The translations under genes and the position numbers were made by a program. Positions 1-8,476 of a DNA stretch of 64,000 bases are shown piece after piece. Below the pieces are notes generated by a model. The model saw nothing but the letters and a program-made list of their open reading frames with translations. It ran no database searches and had not been told where the DNA came from. This stretch comes from a bacterium (lineage in GTDB: Bacteria; Cyanobacteriota; Sericytochromatia; S15B-MN24; UBA4093). Where the stretch lies: the NCBI GenBank assembly GCA_017744355.1, contig JAGIBK010000002.1:45001-109000 (forward strand), written 5' to 3'. Position 1 is the first letter of the stretch. Every line of letters starts with the position of its first letter.

Positions 1-383
1 TTCGGAATGAGCGGAGTCAGCTTGGCGAAGACGAGGGCGGGGACCACCTTGAAGATGGCGATCATGACGACCACCCCCAGCAACAGCGGGAGCCAGCCGC
101 CGCTCTCGGCTTGCTTCTCGTCCTCGCCGGCTGCGATCGCTGCCGAGTAGTTGAGCATGCGCATGCCCAGCGAGAGCGACTCGACCAGGGCGGCCACGCC
201 GCGGATGAGGGGAAGCTTGAGCACGGGATACTTGGCCCGCAGGCTCTCGATGGGCTCTTGCTTGAGATGGATCTCACCGCTCGGGGTGCGGACAGCAAGC
301 CCGACCCCATGCTTACCGCGCATCATGACCCCTTCGATGACGGCCTGGCCGCCGATGGGGTCTACTTTCAGGACTTCGCTCAC
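1..383 (-). CDS. yqhQ: YqhQ-family (DUF1385) membrane protein, 3' part missing
   Basis: This is the N-terminal 127 codons of a DUF1385/YqhQ protein; the gene runs off the left edge. The reverse-strand translation contains the family hallmark IGGQAVIEGVMMRG at residues 10-23. A membrane segment (LLLGVVVMIAIFKVVPALVF) follows near residue 100. The start is a GTG whose bases overlap the TGA of the upstream rodZ-like gene (GTGA), with GGAGG just upstream. The biochemical role of the family is not settled; it is a membrane protein common in Firmicutes and related phyla. It is last in the chain trpS-rluB-rodZ-yqhQ within the window. Confidence 0.85.
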   Translation of the reverse strand, partial: MSEVLKVDPIGGQAVIEGVMMRGKHGVGLAVRTPSGEIHLKQEPIESLRAKYPVLKLPLIRGVAALVESLSLGMRMLNYSAAIAAGEDEKQAESGGWLPLLLGVVVMIAIFKVVPALVFAKLTPLIP

Positions 384-1357
384 CGTTCCTCCTTGAAGAT
401 GCGACGTACGACCTCGCCCTCGGCTCCGAGTACCCCGAGCGCCTTATCGCCCAGGGTCACCTGGACGCCCCCGGCGTTGCCGATGGTGACGTCGAGGCCT
501 TCGAGCACCGGCCAGCTCATGGTCTGACCGGGGGTCATGTTCTTGGCGAAGAGCTCGCGACCGCCACGGGTGACGCGCACCCACGACGTCGACGTCGTAT
601 GCAACTTCAAGACCGACTGGCTTGCGGGTTTGTTCCCCTCGCTCTGCTCACTCGGTTCAGGGACGGCCGTCGTGGGGGCGGCTGCCGGAGTCGGCGTATG
701 GGTGGGGCGAGGGGTGGCCGGCTTTGCCGTGGGGAGCGCAGTGGGCTTCGGGCTCGGCTTGACGGTCGGAGCGACGATCGGCTTGGCGGTGGGCGCGACA
801 GTCGGCGCGATGGTCGGCTTGGCCGCAGGGTGCGCGGTCGGGTGAACGGTCGACGGCGTGGCGAGGCCAGGGGCCAGCGAAGGCGTCGCGCTCGTGGTCG
901 CGCCGGCGATCGATGGGGTGGCGACGCTGCCGGTGGCGACCGGGGTCGGGGTCGGCAGCGGGGTCACGACCGGAGAAGGCGTCGGTGCGGGGGGCGTGGG
1001 ACGGGTGCTCACGACCCAGAAGTAGGCGAGGGCCCCGAGCAGCACGGCGCCGAGCACCCAGGGGAAGATCCACCAGGGGGGCGTGAAGTCACGGGTCTCG
1101 GGCGGCGGCGGCGGAAGGGGACGGGTCTCCCAGTAGCGGCTGGCCAGCTCGTCGGCGGGCAGGCCGACCGCCTGGGCGTACTTACGGATGAAGCTCTTGA
1201 CGTAGACCGGTTCGGGGAGGCTTTGTTCGTCGCCTTCCTCGATGGCCTGGAGATGCGAGGCCTTGAGGTGGGTCTCGAAGGCGATGTCCTCGATGGAGCG
1301 CTTGCGCCCGAGGCGCGCCTCCTTGAGCTGCTGGCCGATCTCCGCGAGTCTGGTCAA
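380..1357 (-). CDS. RodZ-like helix-turn-helix membrane protein
   Basis: The 325-residue protein has the RodZ layout. A cytoplasmic HTH domain spans residues 1-75, one membrane span 95-116 (PPWWIFPWVLGAVLLGAL), then a Pro/Thr/Ala-rich linker of about 120 residues, and a C-terminal DUF4115-type beta domain (about 250-325). In the family this links MreB to the cell-wall elongation machinery; that role here is inferred. The start is TTG, preceded by GAGGAGG, and overlaps the stop of rluB (TTGA). The linker is unusually long and low in complexity, with PTPxP and APTVKP-like repeats, so it is probably extended in the periplasm. Confidence 0.85.
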   Translation of the reverse strand: MTRLAEIGQQLKEARLGRKRSIEDIAFETHLKASHLQAIEEGDEQSLPEPVYVKSFIRKYAQAVGLPADELASRYWETRPLPPPPPETRDFTPPWWIFPWVLGAVLLGALAYFWVVSTRPTPPAPTPSPVVTPLPTPTPVATGSVATPSIAGATTSATPSLAPGLATPSTVHPTAHPAAKPTIAPTVAPTAKPIVAPTVKPSPKPTALPTAKPATPRPTHTPTPAAAPTTAVPEPSEQSEGNKPASQSVLKLHTTSTSWVRVTRGGRELFAKNMTPGQTMSWPVLEGLDVTIGNAGGVQVTLGDKALGVLGAEGEVVRRIFKEER

Positions 1358-2094
1358 GGTTGCCCCTCCTCAATTCCGGATTGCTGTTTCAAGGCGACGA
1401 CTTCTTGCGGCGTGAGGGGGCGATAGCCCCCGAGGGAGAGTCCCTCGATCGAAATGGTGCCGACCGAGAGGCGCTTGAGGCGAACGACCGGGTGGCCGAT
1501 GGCGGCGAACATGCGCCGGACCTGGCGGTTGCGGCCTTCGTGGATGGTGATGCGGACGCTCGACAAGGGGCCCTCGGTCCCGAGGGCGACGACCTTGGCG
1601 GTTGCGGTGTAGCCGTCCTCCAGCCTAAGACCGTCGCGCAGGCGCTGGAGGATGCGCTCGGTGGGATGCCCCTCGATGAGGGCGTCGTAGGTCTTGGGGA
1701 CCCCGAAGCGCGGATGGGTCATGGCGAGGGTCAGCTCGCCGTCGTTGGTCAGGAGCAGGAGGCCGCTGGTGTCGTAGTCGAGACGCCCCACCGGGTGCAG
1801 GCCCGGCACCTCGGGCGCGAGCGCCATGACGGTACGGCGGCCCTTGGGGTCGCTTGTCGAGGTGATGTAGCCCGTGGGCTTGTAGAGCGCGTAGTAGACC
1901 TTGCCGGTCTCGCGCGCAAGCGGCTCGCCATCGACTGCGATCGCATCCTCGGTGGGGTCGGCCTTGGCGCCCAGTTCACGCACCACTTGACCATTGACCG
2001 TCACGCGCCCGGCGAGGATGAGCTCCTCGCTGCGGCGCCGGGACGCGATCCCCGCGCTAGCGAGGATTTTCTGCAAACGCTGGGGTGACGACAT
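1354..2094 (-). CDS. rluB: 23S rRNA pseudouridine synthase, RluB/RsuA family
   Basis: The 246-residue enzyme isomerises uridine to pseudouridine in rRNA. An S4 RNA-binding domain occupies residues 1-60. The catalytic domain follows, with the signature GRLDYDTSGLLLLTNDGEL; Asp106 is the predicted nucleophile. The sequence RNRQVRRM near the C terminus is another family motif. RluB (large-subunit) and RsuA (small-subunit) enzymes are hard to separate by eye. RluB is preferred because of the overall match to the Firmicutes-type enzyme. The gene overlaps the end of trpS by 38 bases and the start of the rodZ-like gene by 4, so translation is probably coupled. Confidence 0.9.
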   Translation of the reverse strand: MSSPQRLQKILASAGIASRRRSEELILAGRVTVNGQVVRELGAKADPTEDAIAVDGEPLARETGKVYYALYKPTGYITSTSDPKGRRTVMALAPEVPGLHPVGRLDYDTSGLLLLTNDGELTLAMTHPRFGVPKTYDALIEGHPTERILQRLRDGLRLEDGYTATAKVVALGTEGPLSSVRITIHEGRNRQVRRMFAAIGHPVVRLKRLSVGTISIEGLSLGGYRPLTPQEVVALKQQSGIEEGQP

Positions 2095-3076
2095 TCAGCT
2101 TCATCGCCTCTCGGACTTCGGCCATGGTTTCGCGCGCAACGGCCGAGGCCTTCTCTTTGCCTTCCTGGACGATGCTCTCCAGGAGGCCGGGGGTCTGGGC
2201 GAAGGCCTCGCGGCGCTCGCGGATGGGGGCGAGCGTCGCGTTGAGCGAGTCGGCCAGGCGACGCTTGCACTGGACGCAGCCGATAGACGCGGAGCGGCAC
2301 TCTTCGGCCACCTGCGGCACCAGCTCGGGAGCGATCGCGTTGTAGTAGCTGTACACCGTGCAGACCTCGGGGTAGCCGGGGTCCTGCCGACGCTGGCGAC
2401 CGGGGTCGGTCACCATGGTCATGACCTTCTGCTGGGTCGCCTCGGGGGTGTCGGCCAGCTTGATGTCGTTGTGGTAGCTCTTGCTCATCTTGCGGCCGTC
2501 GAGGCCGGGCAGGGCGGACTCCTCGGTCAGCAGCCCCTTGGGTTCGGGGAAGACCTCGCCGTACAGGTGGTTGAAGCGGCGGGCCATGTCGCGGCTGATC
2601 TCGAGGTGCGGCAGCTGGTCCTTGCCCACCGGCACCAGCTCACCCTTGAAGGCCAGGATGTCGGCGCTCATGAGGGTGGGGTAGTTGAGCCAGCCCGAGG
2701 TCATGGCGTCCTCGGCGGCGTGGAGCTCGGCTGCTTGCTCCTTGACCGTCGGGTTGCGGGTCAGCCAGCTGACCGGCGTCATCATGGAAAGGAGCAGGGT
2801 CAGTTCGGCGATCTCTTGCAGCGAGGACTGGATGTAGAGGGTGCTGCGCTTGGGGTCGATCCCCACGGCGAGCCAATCGAGCAACACCTCGCGGGTGTTG
2901 GCGCGCAGGTGCTCGGTCTTCTCGAAGCCGGTGGTCAGCGCATGCCAGTCAGCCACCATGAAGAAGCAATCGTATTCGTCCTGCAGCTTCTCCCAGTTGA
3001 CCAGCACCCCGAGCCAGTGGCCGAGATGGAGCTGACCGGTTGGGCGCATGCCGCTCATAATGCGCTTTTTCGACAC
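2057..3076 (-). CDS. trpS: Tryptophan--tRNA ligase
   Basis: A 339-residue class I aminoacyl-tRNA synthetase that charges tRNA-Trp. The ATP-binding HIGH motif appears as HLGH at residues 17-20, and the KMSKS loop is intact at 196-200 (GRKMSKS). Length and the RPTGQLHLGHWLG start match bacterial TrpS. A Cys pair (CVQC) lies in the C-terminal part. It is first in a minus-strand operon with rluB, a rodZ-like gene and yqhQ, and it has its own extended -10 promoter upstream. Confidence 0.97.
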   Translation of the reverse strand: MSKKRIMSGMRPTGQLHLGHWLGVLVNWEKLQDEYDCFFMVADWHALTTGFEKTEHLRANTREVLLDWLAVGIDPKRSTLYIQSSLQEIAELTLLLSMMTPVSWLTRNPTVKEQAAELHAAEDAMTSGWLNYPTLMSADILAFKGELVPVGKDQLPHLEISRDMARRFNHLYGEVFPEPKGLLTEESALPGLDGRKMSKSYHNDIKLADTPEATQQKVMTMVTDPGRQRRQDPGYPEVCTVYSYYNAIAPELVPQVAEECRSASIGCVQCKRRLADSLNATLAPIRERREAFAQTPGLLESIVQEGKEKASAVARETMAEVREAMKLNVVTPAFAENPR

Positions 3077-3158
3077 GGTGGGTGGTTGCCTCCAGATATG
3101 AGTCCGCGATGGTGGTGAGCGTGACGGCTTGCCGCCAGCGCCGAGAAAAGGACTTCAT

Positions 3159-3167
3159 ATTGTAACA
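3159..3167 (-). promoter_or_regulatory. Extended -10 promoter of the trpS operon
   Basis: Read on the minus strand, the site is TGTTACAAT: a TG one base upstream of a TACAAT -10 box, about 83 bases before the trpS start. The only -35-like hexamer (TTGTCA) is 22 bases away, which is too far, so this looks like an extended -10 promoter. Confidence 0.5.
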
Positions 3168-3185
3168 CAGGCCCCTCCGCCTCGG

Positions 3186-3216
3186 TTGACAAGCAGCCGC
3201 TAAAAGCCGATATTAT
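3186..3216 (+). promoter_or_regulatory. Promoter of the lipoprotein gene at 3247
   Basis: A consensus -35 TTGACA (3186-3191) is followed by an AT-rich -10 region, TATTAT at 3211-3216 (19-base spacer) or GATATT at 3209-3214 (17-base spacer). It is divergent from the trpS promoter and lies about 30 bases before the GTG start. Confidence 0.5.
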
Positions 3217-3246
3217 GAGTGTTTCAGAGCGTTCGAGGGACCTGCC

Positions 3247-4254
3247 GTGGCCAAGTTTTCCCTGATCCGATGGATCGGCTTCGGAACCGCCGTCGTTGCG
3301 ACCAGCCTTGCCGGTTGCAACCTGATCCCCTTCGTCTCCAACGACGAGCGGGTCCAGATCAGCTACGTGCGCAGCTTCAAGAGCGGCCTCTCACCCAATA
3401 GCAACCGCTCGCTGGGGATCTTCCTCCGTGAAGCGGGGAGCCTGATCGCCTACGGCCTTCCGACCCGTTACGGCCTGGATATCAATCCGTACCTCGCGGT
3501 CTTCCCCGCGATCACACTCCCACCGGCTCAGCTCAAGCCCGACTTCGTCCCGGCGCAGGGTAGCTTGCCAGAGCTCACCCGTATTCGCGCGGGCAGCGCG
3601 CTCGACATCGGCGTCACGGCTCAGCAGTCAAATGCAGAGACGGCCGTCTACACCCTCACGGTGAACCAAACCCCGACTCAGACGACCGGCCAGCTCGCCG
3701 TGACGACCACGGGGACTAACTGGCAGCTTCAGCAGCCGACCACCTCTTACGTCCTCAACGGCAACAAGGTGCCTCTGACGCCCAAGTCGCTCGATGCGGT
3801 CGCCAAGCTCAATCTGCCCTCAGGTGCCGGTCAGGCCGAGCTCTCGGCGCGCCTCAACCAGATGCAGCCGGCGGGTGCGGGCGCTCCGGCCGTGCCTGGG
3901 ACCGTCTCGCTCAACTTCAAGTTGCCAGGCGTGCAAGGGAGCCTCACCGGGAGCTACCCCACCATCCAGACCCTGCGTCTCGACGGTCCTATCAGCGTGA
4001 CCTCCGGCAAGGGGACCGATACCTATCTGGCACAGGTGACGGCCGCGAATGGGGGCCTCAAGGTTGCTTTGAGCAGCGCCGAGCGCAAGGTCCGGATTGA
4101 TCTGACGGTGGAGAAGGGCCTGCTCTCGGGCACGGCCAAGGCCATGGACGGTCGTCTGGCTGAGCTCGCCAAGTTCACGCAGGCGCCAGGCAAGGCTCCC
4201 GAGATCGAGTTCGCTGACGGGACCAAGGAGCCCTGGAACTTCACCCTGCCCTAG
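3247..4254 (+). CDS. Putative lipoprotein of unknown function
   Basis: The 335-residue protein starts at GTG with GAGGGA six bases upstream. It has a lipoprotein signal peptide with lipobox SLAGC (Cys near residue 24), so it should be lipid-anchored outside the cytoplasm. The rest is Thr/Gln/Leu-rich and looks beta-structured (for example GSLTGSYPTIQTLRLDGPIS). It reads like repeated short beta-hairpins, as in periplasmic or surface lipoproteins. No catalytic motif was seen and no family recognised. It is transcribed alone from its own promoter. Confidence 0.75.
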   Translation: MAKFSLIRWIGFGTAVVATSLAGCNLIPFVSNDERVQISYVRSFKSGLSPNSNRSLGIFLREAGSLIAYGLPTRYGLDINPYLAVFPAITLPPAQLKPDFVPAQGSLPELTRIRAGSALDIGVTAQQSNAETAVYTLTVNQTPTQTTGQLAVTTTGTNWQLQQPTTSYVLNGNKVPLTPKSLDAVAKLNLPSGAGQAELSARLNQMQPAGAGAPAVPGTVSLNFKLPGVQGSLTGSYPTIQTLRLDGPISVTSGKGTDTYLAQVTAANGGLKVALSSAERKVRIDLTVEKGLLSGTAKAMDGRLAELAKFTQAPGKAPEIEFADGTKEPWNFTLP

Positions 4255-4319
4255 CTCTTAGAGCACCTCACAAAACCAGGCCGATCTCAGGCCGCTTTGA
4301 GGGCCGACGTCAGGGGCTC

Positions 4320-4796
4320 TTACTCTCCCGTGATCCGCTTTAGCATGGCCTCGGTCTCGGCCGCGTCCTTCTCGGTGACGACCCCTTCCTCAATTCGCTT
4401 CTCGAGGGCCTCGAAGTCGCGGCCAAGGTCGGGCTTCAGGCCTGACTTGCGCACCACCTCGGCGGGCGCTTTTCCTGCCTGCTGCGTGAGCGAGACGAGA
4501 AAGCCGTAGTCGAAGTACAGGAGGGCCCCGAGACCGCCGAGGAGCGCAAGGCCCATCGCCCAGCGCATGAAGGTGAACTTGCGCCCCTTGTGGAAGCGCT
4601 GCCGGCGGGTCACGGGCTTGCGGCGACGGGCCTGCTCGCGCGGATCGCGCATGGGCGCCTGGGCGCGATTGGCCTTGCGGGTGCAGGGCGCGCAGAGCCC
4701 GCCGAACTGGATGCACGTGGCGCAGAAGAGGCGATCGCAGTCTGGGCACAGCTTGACGCCGAAGGTGACCTGGCGATGGACGGTGCAGTGTCGCAT
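4320..4796 (-). CDS. Small membrane protein with Cys/His-rich N terminus, unknown function
   Basis: This 158-residue protein begins with a Cys/His cluster (C4, H7, then CPDC, CATC and CAPC pairs within the first 40 residues). The cluster should bind zinc in a B-box or zinc-ribbon-like fold. A basic stretch (REQARRRKPVTRRQRFHKGRK) and a single membrane span (RWAMGLALLGGLGALLYFDYG) follow, then a charged C-terminal segment that may be helical (DFEALEKRIEEGVVTEKDAAETE). No family was recognised. The gene stands alone, convergent with the lipoprotein gene at 3247. Confidence 0.65.
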   Translation of the reverse strand: MRHCTVHRQVTFGVKLCPDCDRLFCATCIQFGGLCAPCTRKANRAQAPMRDPREQARRRKPVTRRQRFHKGRKFTFMRWAMGLALLGGLGALLYFDYGFLVSLTQQAGKAPAEVVRKSGLKPDLGRDFEALEKRIEEGVVTEKDAAETEAMLKRITGE

Positions 4797-4859
4797 GCCA
4801 GCCAGTCTAGCATGCGGAACGGTCGCTCACGAGGCCCCCTGGAATCCCGCTCGATCGCC

Positions 4860-4888
4860 TTTACTCCGCTTCGCTCGAACCGTATAAT
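4860..4888 (+). promoter_or_regulatory. Promoter of def-udk
   Basis: A perfect -10 TATAAT (4883-4888) lies 17 bases after TTTACT (4860-4865), a 4/6 match to the -35 consensus. It is about 120 bases before the def start, leaving a long leader. Confidence 0.65.
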
Positions 4889-5005
4889 GGGCGCTATGGC
4901 GCGCGTTTCGCGTCAACCGGTCGAGGGATCGCGCGTGGCGCGCTCGCCGGGATGTCGACGGGTCCCCGCGCGGGACCGATGAGAGGCGAGGTAGGGGGCA
5001 AGACG

Positions 5006-5548
5006 ATGGCTGCAATGGCGCTTACGTACATGGGGAACCCCGTGCTCCGCGAGGTGGCAGAGCCGGTCCGCAAGGTCAACGCCGAGATCAAGAAGCTCGT
5101 GGCGCAGATGTTCGAGACCATGGCCCTCGAGAACGGCATCGGGCTCGCGGCGCCCCAGGTGGGCGTCAACAAGCGGGTCATCGTGCTGGACCTCAGCCAT
5201 GAGGGCATCAAGCCCTTCGCGCTGATCAACCCCGAGATCATCAAGGCGTCGGGTTCGGATACCGCCGACGAAGGCTGCCTGAGCATTCCCGGCGTCTACC
5301 TGCCCGTTTGCCGTCCCTCCAAGATCAAGATCCGCGCCCGCGACCTGAACGACCGTCAGGTCATCATGGAGGCGAGCGAACTGCTCGCCCGTGCCATCCA
5401 GCACGAGATCGATCACCTGGACGGCAAGCTGTTCGTCGACATGGTCGAGGACAAGGAAGCCTTGGAGCGCGAGCTGGTCGACTTCAACGCCCGGATGGGC
5501 GGCAAGATCGTCGGCGAGGCCAAGTCCCCCGAAGCGGTGCTCAAGTAG
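5006..5548 (+). CDS. def: Peptide deformylase
   Basis: A 180-residue metalloenzyme that removes the formyl group from the N-terminal Met of new proteins. All three family motifs are present: GIGLAAPQVG (44-53), EGCLSIPG (89-96, metal-ligand Cys91) and QHEIDHLDG (metal-ligand His133 and His137 with catalytic Glu134). The ATG at 5006 is preferred because AGGTAGGGGG lies eight bases upstream and homology begins just after it. An in-frame ATG at 4952 would add 18 unconserved residues. udk follows after one base. Confidence 0.95.
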   Translation: MAAMALTYMGNPVLREVAEPVRKVNAEIKKLVAQMFETMALENGIGLAAPQVGVNKRVIVLDLSHEGIKPFALINPEIIKASGSDTADEGCLSIPGVYLPVCRPSKIKIRARDLNDRQVIMEASELLARAIQHEIDHLDGKLFVDMVEDKEALERELVDFNARMGGKIVGEAKSPEAVLK

Positions 5549-5549
5549 C

Positions 5550-6194
5550 ATGCGAAAGCCTCTCACCATCGGCGTCGCCGGCGGCACCGGCTCGGGCAAA
5601 TCGACGGTCGCCCGCAACATCCTCGAGCTGGCGGGCCCCGAGCAAGTGGCTTACCTCTGCCACGACAGCTACTACTTCGACCACAGCGATCTGTCGCTCG
5701 AAGAGCGGGCCAAGGTCAACTATGACCACCCGAGCTCGCTGGACAACGCCCTGTTCGCCGAGCACATCCGCCAGCTCCAGAAGGGCTTCCCCATCGAGAC
5801 GCCCATCTACAACTTCAGCACCCATGCGCGGGCGGCCGAGACCCGCACGATCATGCCGCGCCGGGTCATCCTGGTCGAAGGGATCTTGATCTTCGCGAGC
5901 CCCGAGATCCGCAGGCTGCTGGACATCCGAGTCTTCGTGGACACGGATGCGGACATCCGCTTCATCCGCCGCCTGAGCCGCGACATCAACGACCGCGGGC
6001 GCTCGCCCAACTCGGTCATCGACCAGTACCTGGCAACCGTGCGCCCCATGCACATGGAGTTTGTGGAGCCCAGCAAGAAGCACGCGAACATCGTCGTGCC
6101 CGAGGGCGGCATGAACGAGGTGGCGATCGATATCCTCAACACCAAGATCCAGTCGGTGCTCAAGAAGGCTACTGGCCAGCTCGCGCTGAACTAA
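5550..6194 (+). CDS. udk: Uridine kinase
   Basis: A 214-residue P-loop kinase of the uridine kinase/phosphoribulokinase family that phosphorylates uridine or cytidine in pyrimidine salvage. The Walker A is GGTGSGKST at residues 11-19. Family features follow: HDSYY, YDHPSSLD, the PIYNFSTHAR loop and VILVEGILIF. Length fits uridine kinase (about 210 residues). The gene starts one base after the def stop, so the two are co-transcribed. Its TAA overlaps the stop of the convergent methyltransferase gene by three bases. Confidence 0.92.
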   Translation: MRKPLTIGVAGGTGSGKSTVARNILELAGPEQVAYLCHDSYYFDHSDLSLEERAKVNYDHPSSLDNALFAEHIRQLQKGFPIETPIYNFSTHARAAETRTIMPRRVILVEGILIFASPEIRRLLDIRVFVDTDADIRFIRRLSRDINDRGRSPNSVIDQYLATVRPMHMEFVEPSKKHANIVVPEGGMNEVAIDILNTKIQSVLKKATGQLALN

Positions 6195-6958
6195 GCCTCG
6201 CCCATCTCCTTGAGCGGTCCCAGATATGGGGGCCGCTCTTTTTGCGGCGCTTGGGCCGGGTCGACGCCGGTTGCAAGGAAGCTTTCCACCCGGTCGCGAG
6301 CAAAGGCTACGGCCCGCTCGGCGATGTCGGCGCCCACGAACCGGCAGCCGCGCCGCAGGGCGGCGATCGCCGCCGACCCGCTGCCCACGAAGGGGTCGCA
6401 GACCACGAAGCCCGGCTCGGCGGAGCCTGCGAGCATGGTCTCGAACAGCTCGACCGGCTTCTGGGTCGGGTACTTGGCCCGCGTCAGGCGATTGAAGACC
6501 CACACGTCGGGGATGTCGCGGCGCAGGAGCTTGCGGCTCCCTTTGGTCGCAAAGAGGACGTGCTCGTGCCGCCGGCGGAAGTAGTGCCCCATGCCGATGG
6601 CGCGCTTGTCCCAGACGATGAGGTTCTTGACGGCGAAGTGCTCGCGGACCAGCGACCCCAGGGTGAGCAGGGAGAAGCTATCGAACATCAGGTAGAGGTG
6701 GCGGTCGGGCTTGAGAACCCGGGCGCACTCGGCCAAGAAGGTGCCGTAGACCGCCGGATCATCCATGACCTCGCGGAACCAGCGTGGGTCGGCCTCGTCG
6801 CCGTAGCGCCCCACGATCCGCCCCCGGCCCAGCTTGAGGTGCTGGTTCATGCCTGAATAGGCCGGATCGGTCGTGATCACGTCAATCGACTCGGCGGGGA
6901 GGCCGCGCAGGAAGTCGATGCAGTCACGATGGGCGATCGTTGCGAGGTCGGTCTTCAT
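6191..6958 (-). CDS. Orphan site-specific DNA methyltransferase (N6-A or N4-C, beta type)
   Basis: A 255-residue amino-methyltransferase. Motif IV comes first (TDPAYSG, 30-36), YPTQKP is at 163-168, and motif I comes last (CDPFVGSGSA, 187-196). This order defines the beta class (CcrM/RsrI-like). The catalytic tetrapeptide is DPAY rather than the usual DPPY; this should still be functional but is a deviation. No restriction endonuclease or specificity subunit lies nearby, so it is an orphan enzyme. Target sequence is unknown. It lacks the Pro-Cys motif of m5C enzymes. Confidence 0.87.
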   Translation of the reverse strand: MKTDLATIAHRDCIDFLRGLPAESIDVITTDPAYSGMNQHLKLGRGRIVGRYGDEADPRWFREVMDDPAVYGTFLAECARVLKPDRHLYLMFDSFSLLTLGSLVREHFAVKNLIVWDKRAIGMGHYFRRRHEHVLFATKGSRKLLRRDIPDVWVFNRLTRAKYPTQKPVELFETMLAGSAEPGFVVCDPFVGSGSAAIAALRRGCRFVGADIAERAVAFARDRVESFLATGVDPAQAPQKERPPYLGPLKEMGEA

Positions 6959-7266
6959 GGGCCCATCCTACCCCATGCCGAAGGGCCTTGGAGTCGGGCC
7001 CTTGCGCGGCGATCGCCCCGGTCGGCCAAGGGAGCCTTAGCGGCTTGATCAAAATCCTCGGGGCCCCGCGGCGCGCCTCTTGCGGGCGCACCTGCTCGGC
7101 GAGCGATGCAGGGATGCGGCGGAGCAGGATCACTCGGCTGATATTGCCAAGCTTTTTCTCTTGCCGCTTGCTCGTCTTTCATGGGCAGCTTGCCCTATGC
7201 CGCCGCTGGAAGGCTCGCTAGCATCGAGCAGGCAACGTACCCTTCGTCTCGCCGAGGAGGTTCCCC
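6959..7266. other. 308-base intergenic region
   Basis: This stretch separates the divergent methyltransferase and SnoaL-like genes. It contains one GCGATCGC octamer (near 7009) and a weak 7-base-pair inverted repeat (AAGGGCC/GGCCCTT near 6980-7000). I see no convincing promoter, tRNA, small gene or repeat in it. Confidence 0.4.
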
Positions 7267-7752
7267 ATGGAGCACCGAGACAGATTGGAACGCACGACTG
7301 GGATGGGGGCGGGCGCGACGCTGCTGGCTCCTGAGCGCCTGCTCCAGCACAAGGCCCTCGTTCGCCGCTATGTCGAGGAGGTCTGGAACCGCCAGAAGCT
7401 GAGCAAGGCGCGAGAGATGCTCGCGCCGACCTACGTCTACCACTGTGGGGCGACCCAGTGCGACTATCCGGGCTACGGCGGTCTCGAAGAGGTGCTTGCG
7501 CGAACCCAGGCGGCCTTCCCGGATCGCCGCGCCGAGATCGTCGAGATGGTCGCCGAGCAGGATCTGGTCTCGCTCCGCTTCAAGCTGAGCGCAACCTTCC
7601 AGGGGGCATTCCTCGGCATTCGCCCGACGGGGCAACGGTTGGTGTTTTCGGCGCTCGGAGGCTACCGGGTGGTGGACGGCAAGATCGCCGATGAGTGGGG
7701 CCAAGACAACCTGGCCTATCTCTTGCTGCGCGGCGATTCGCCCACCGCCTGA
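7267..7752 (+). CDS. SnoaL-like / ester-cyclase-type protein
   Basis: The 161-residue protein has a SnoaL-like (NTF2-fold) pattern: an N-terminal helix (LVRRYVEEVWN), a tyrosine-rich strand (PTYVYHCG), a central loop (FPDRRAEIVEMVAEQDLVSLRF) and the typical end ALGGYRVVDGKIADEWGQDN. Such proteins are small soluble enzymes or binding proteins often annotated as ester cyclases; the substrate cannot be told. The ATG is preceded by GAGGAGG at good spacing. A 13-base-pair hairpin follows the gene. Confidence 0.75.
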   Translation: MEHRDRLERTTGMGAGATLLAPERLLQHKALVRRYVEEVWNRQKLSKAREMLAPTYVYHCGATQCDYPGYGGLEEVLARTQAAFPDRRAEIVEMVAEQDLVSLRFKLSATFQGAFLGIRPTGQRLVFSALGGYRVVDGKIADEWGQDNLAYLLLRGDSPTA

Positions 7753-7759
7753 GGCGCCA

Positions 7760-7793
7760 GGCCGGAGCGCCGTAAAAGCTCGGCGCTCCGGCC
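7760..7793. terminator. Bidirectional terminator-like hairpin without T tract
   Basis: A perfect 13-base-pair stem (GGCCGGAGCGCCG with its complement) closes an 8-base loop between the convergent SnoaL-like and Rad52-like genes. No T run follows on either strand, so termination by the stem alone, or an RNA-stabilising role, is inferred. Confidence 0.6.
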
Positions 7794-7803
7794 CAGGTTA
7801 GTC

Positions 7804-8391
7804 TTAGACGGCCGCTTTGCGATCGGGAAGCGAGACCAGGTGGTCGATCATGAGGCTGATCTCGGCGGTGGAGAGCTCGCTGCGGCTGAGCTTGTTGAAG
7901 CGCTGGATCAGGTAGTCGCGGCCATCCTGGTCGCTCCAGCCCACTCGCGCCATCTCGGCGGCCACCTTGTTGATCTGCTTGGGGGTCGCAAGCCGCGCGG
8001 GGGCTGCTGCGAGCACCTGGGCCTCGGGGGCGCTCGCCGGGCGGGCGGGTGCGTGCTCCAGCTCGCCCAGCTCTTCGAGGGCGGTCATGCCGATGTTGAC
8101 CGCGTCGCGCAGGGCGCGGGCCTTGGCGCGCGTCTCGGCCATGCGCACCAGGTGCTTGGCGATGGCGGGGCCGACGTTCGCGCTGCTCGCGTCGCCGATG
8201 CCGCCGAAGACCTTGCCGTCCTCCAGCTCGACCTCTGCCGTCACCACGGCCAGATGGCCGTTCTCAGCGGCCGGCAGCTGGACCAGCTTGGTGCGGATTG
8301 CCTTGAGGCCCCGCTGGTGGGCTTCGTTGAGCAAGCCCTCGTAGGTGACGAATTCCTGCCCTTGTAGGTTGATGACGTGCCGCCGCTCCAT
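7804..8391 (-). CDS. Rad52/DdrA-like single-strand annealing protein (probable)
   Basis: The 195-residue protein begins with a conserved block (YEGLLNEAHQRGLKAIRTKL, then a hairpin VTAEVELEDGKVFGGIGDAS) and the strongly conserved helix RMAETRAKARALRDAVNIGM. This pattern resembles Rad52/Rad22- and DdrA-type proteins, which bind single-stranded DNA ends and promote annealing. The C-terminal 70 residues (PKQINKVAAEM... then SRSELSTAEISLMIDHL) form a small helical domain like those in phage recombination proteins. The family call is by motif only. A LexA-like box just upstream supports a DNA-repair role. Confidence 0.6.
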   Translation of the reverse strand: MERRHVINLQGQEFVTYEGLLNEAHQRGLKAIRTKLVQLPAAENGHLAVVTAEVELEDGKVFGGIGDASSANVGPAIAKHLVRMAETRAKARALRDAVNIGMTALEELGELEHAPARPASAPEAQVLAAAPARLATPKQINKVAAEMARVGWSDQDGRDYLIQRFNKLSRSELSTAEISLMIDHLVSLPDRKAAV

Positions 8392-8476
8392 GGGTGAACC
8401 TCCTTCGCGTGTGCCTGGAACCGGTCAAGTGGCGACGTGGCGGGCGATAACTCAGTGACCATGCCCATTTTACCCG

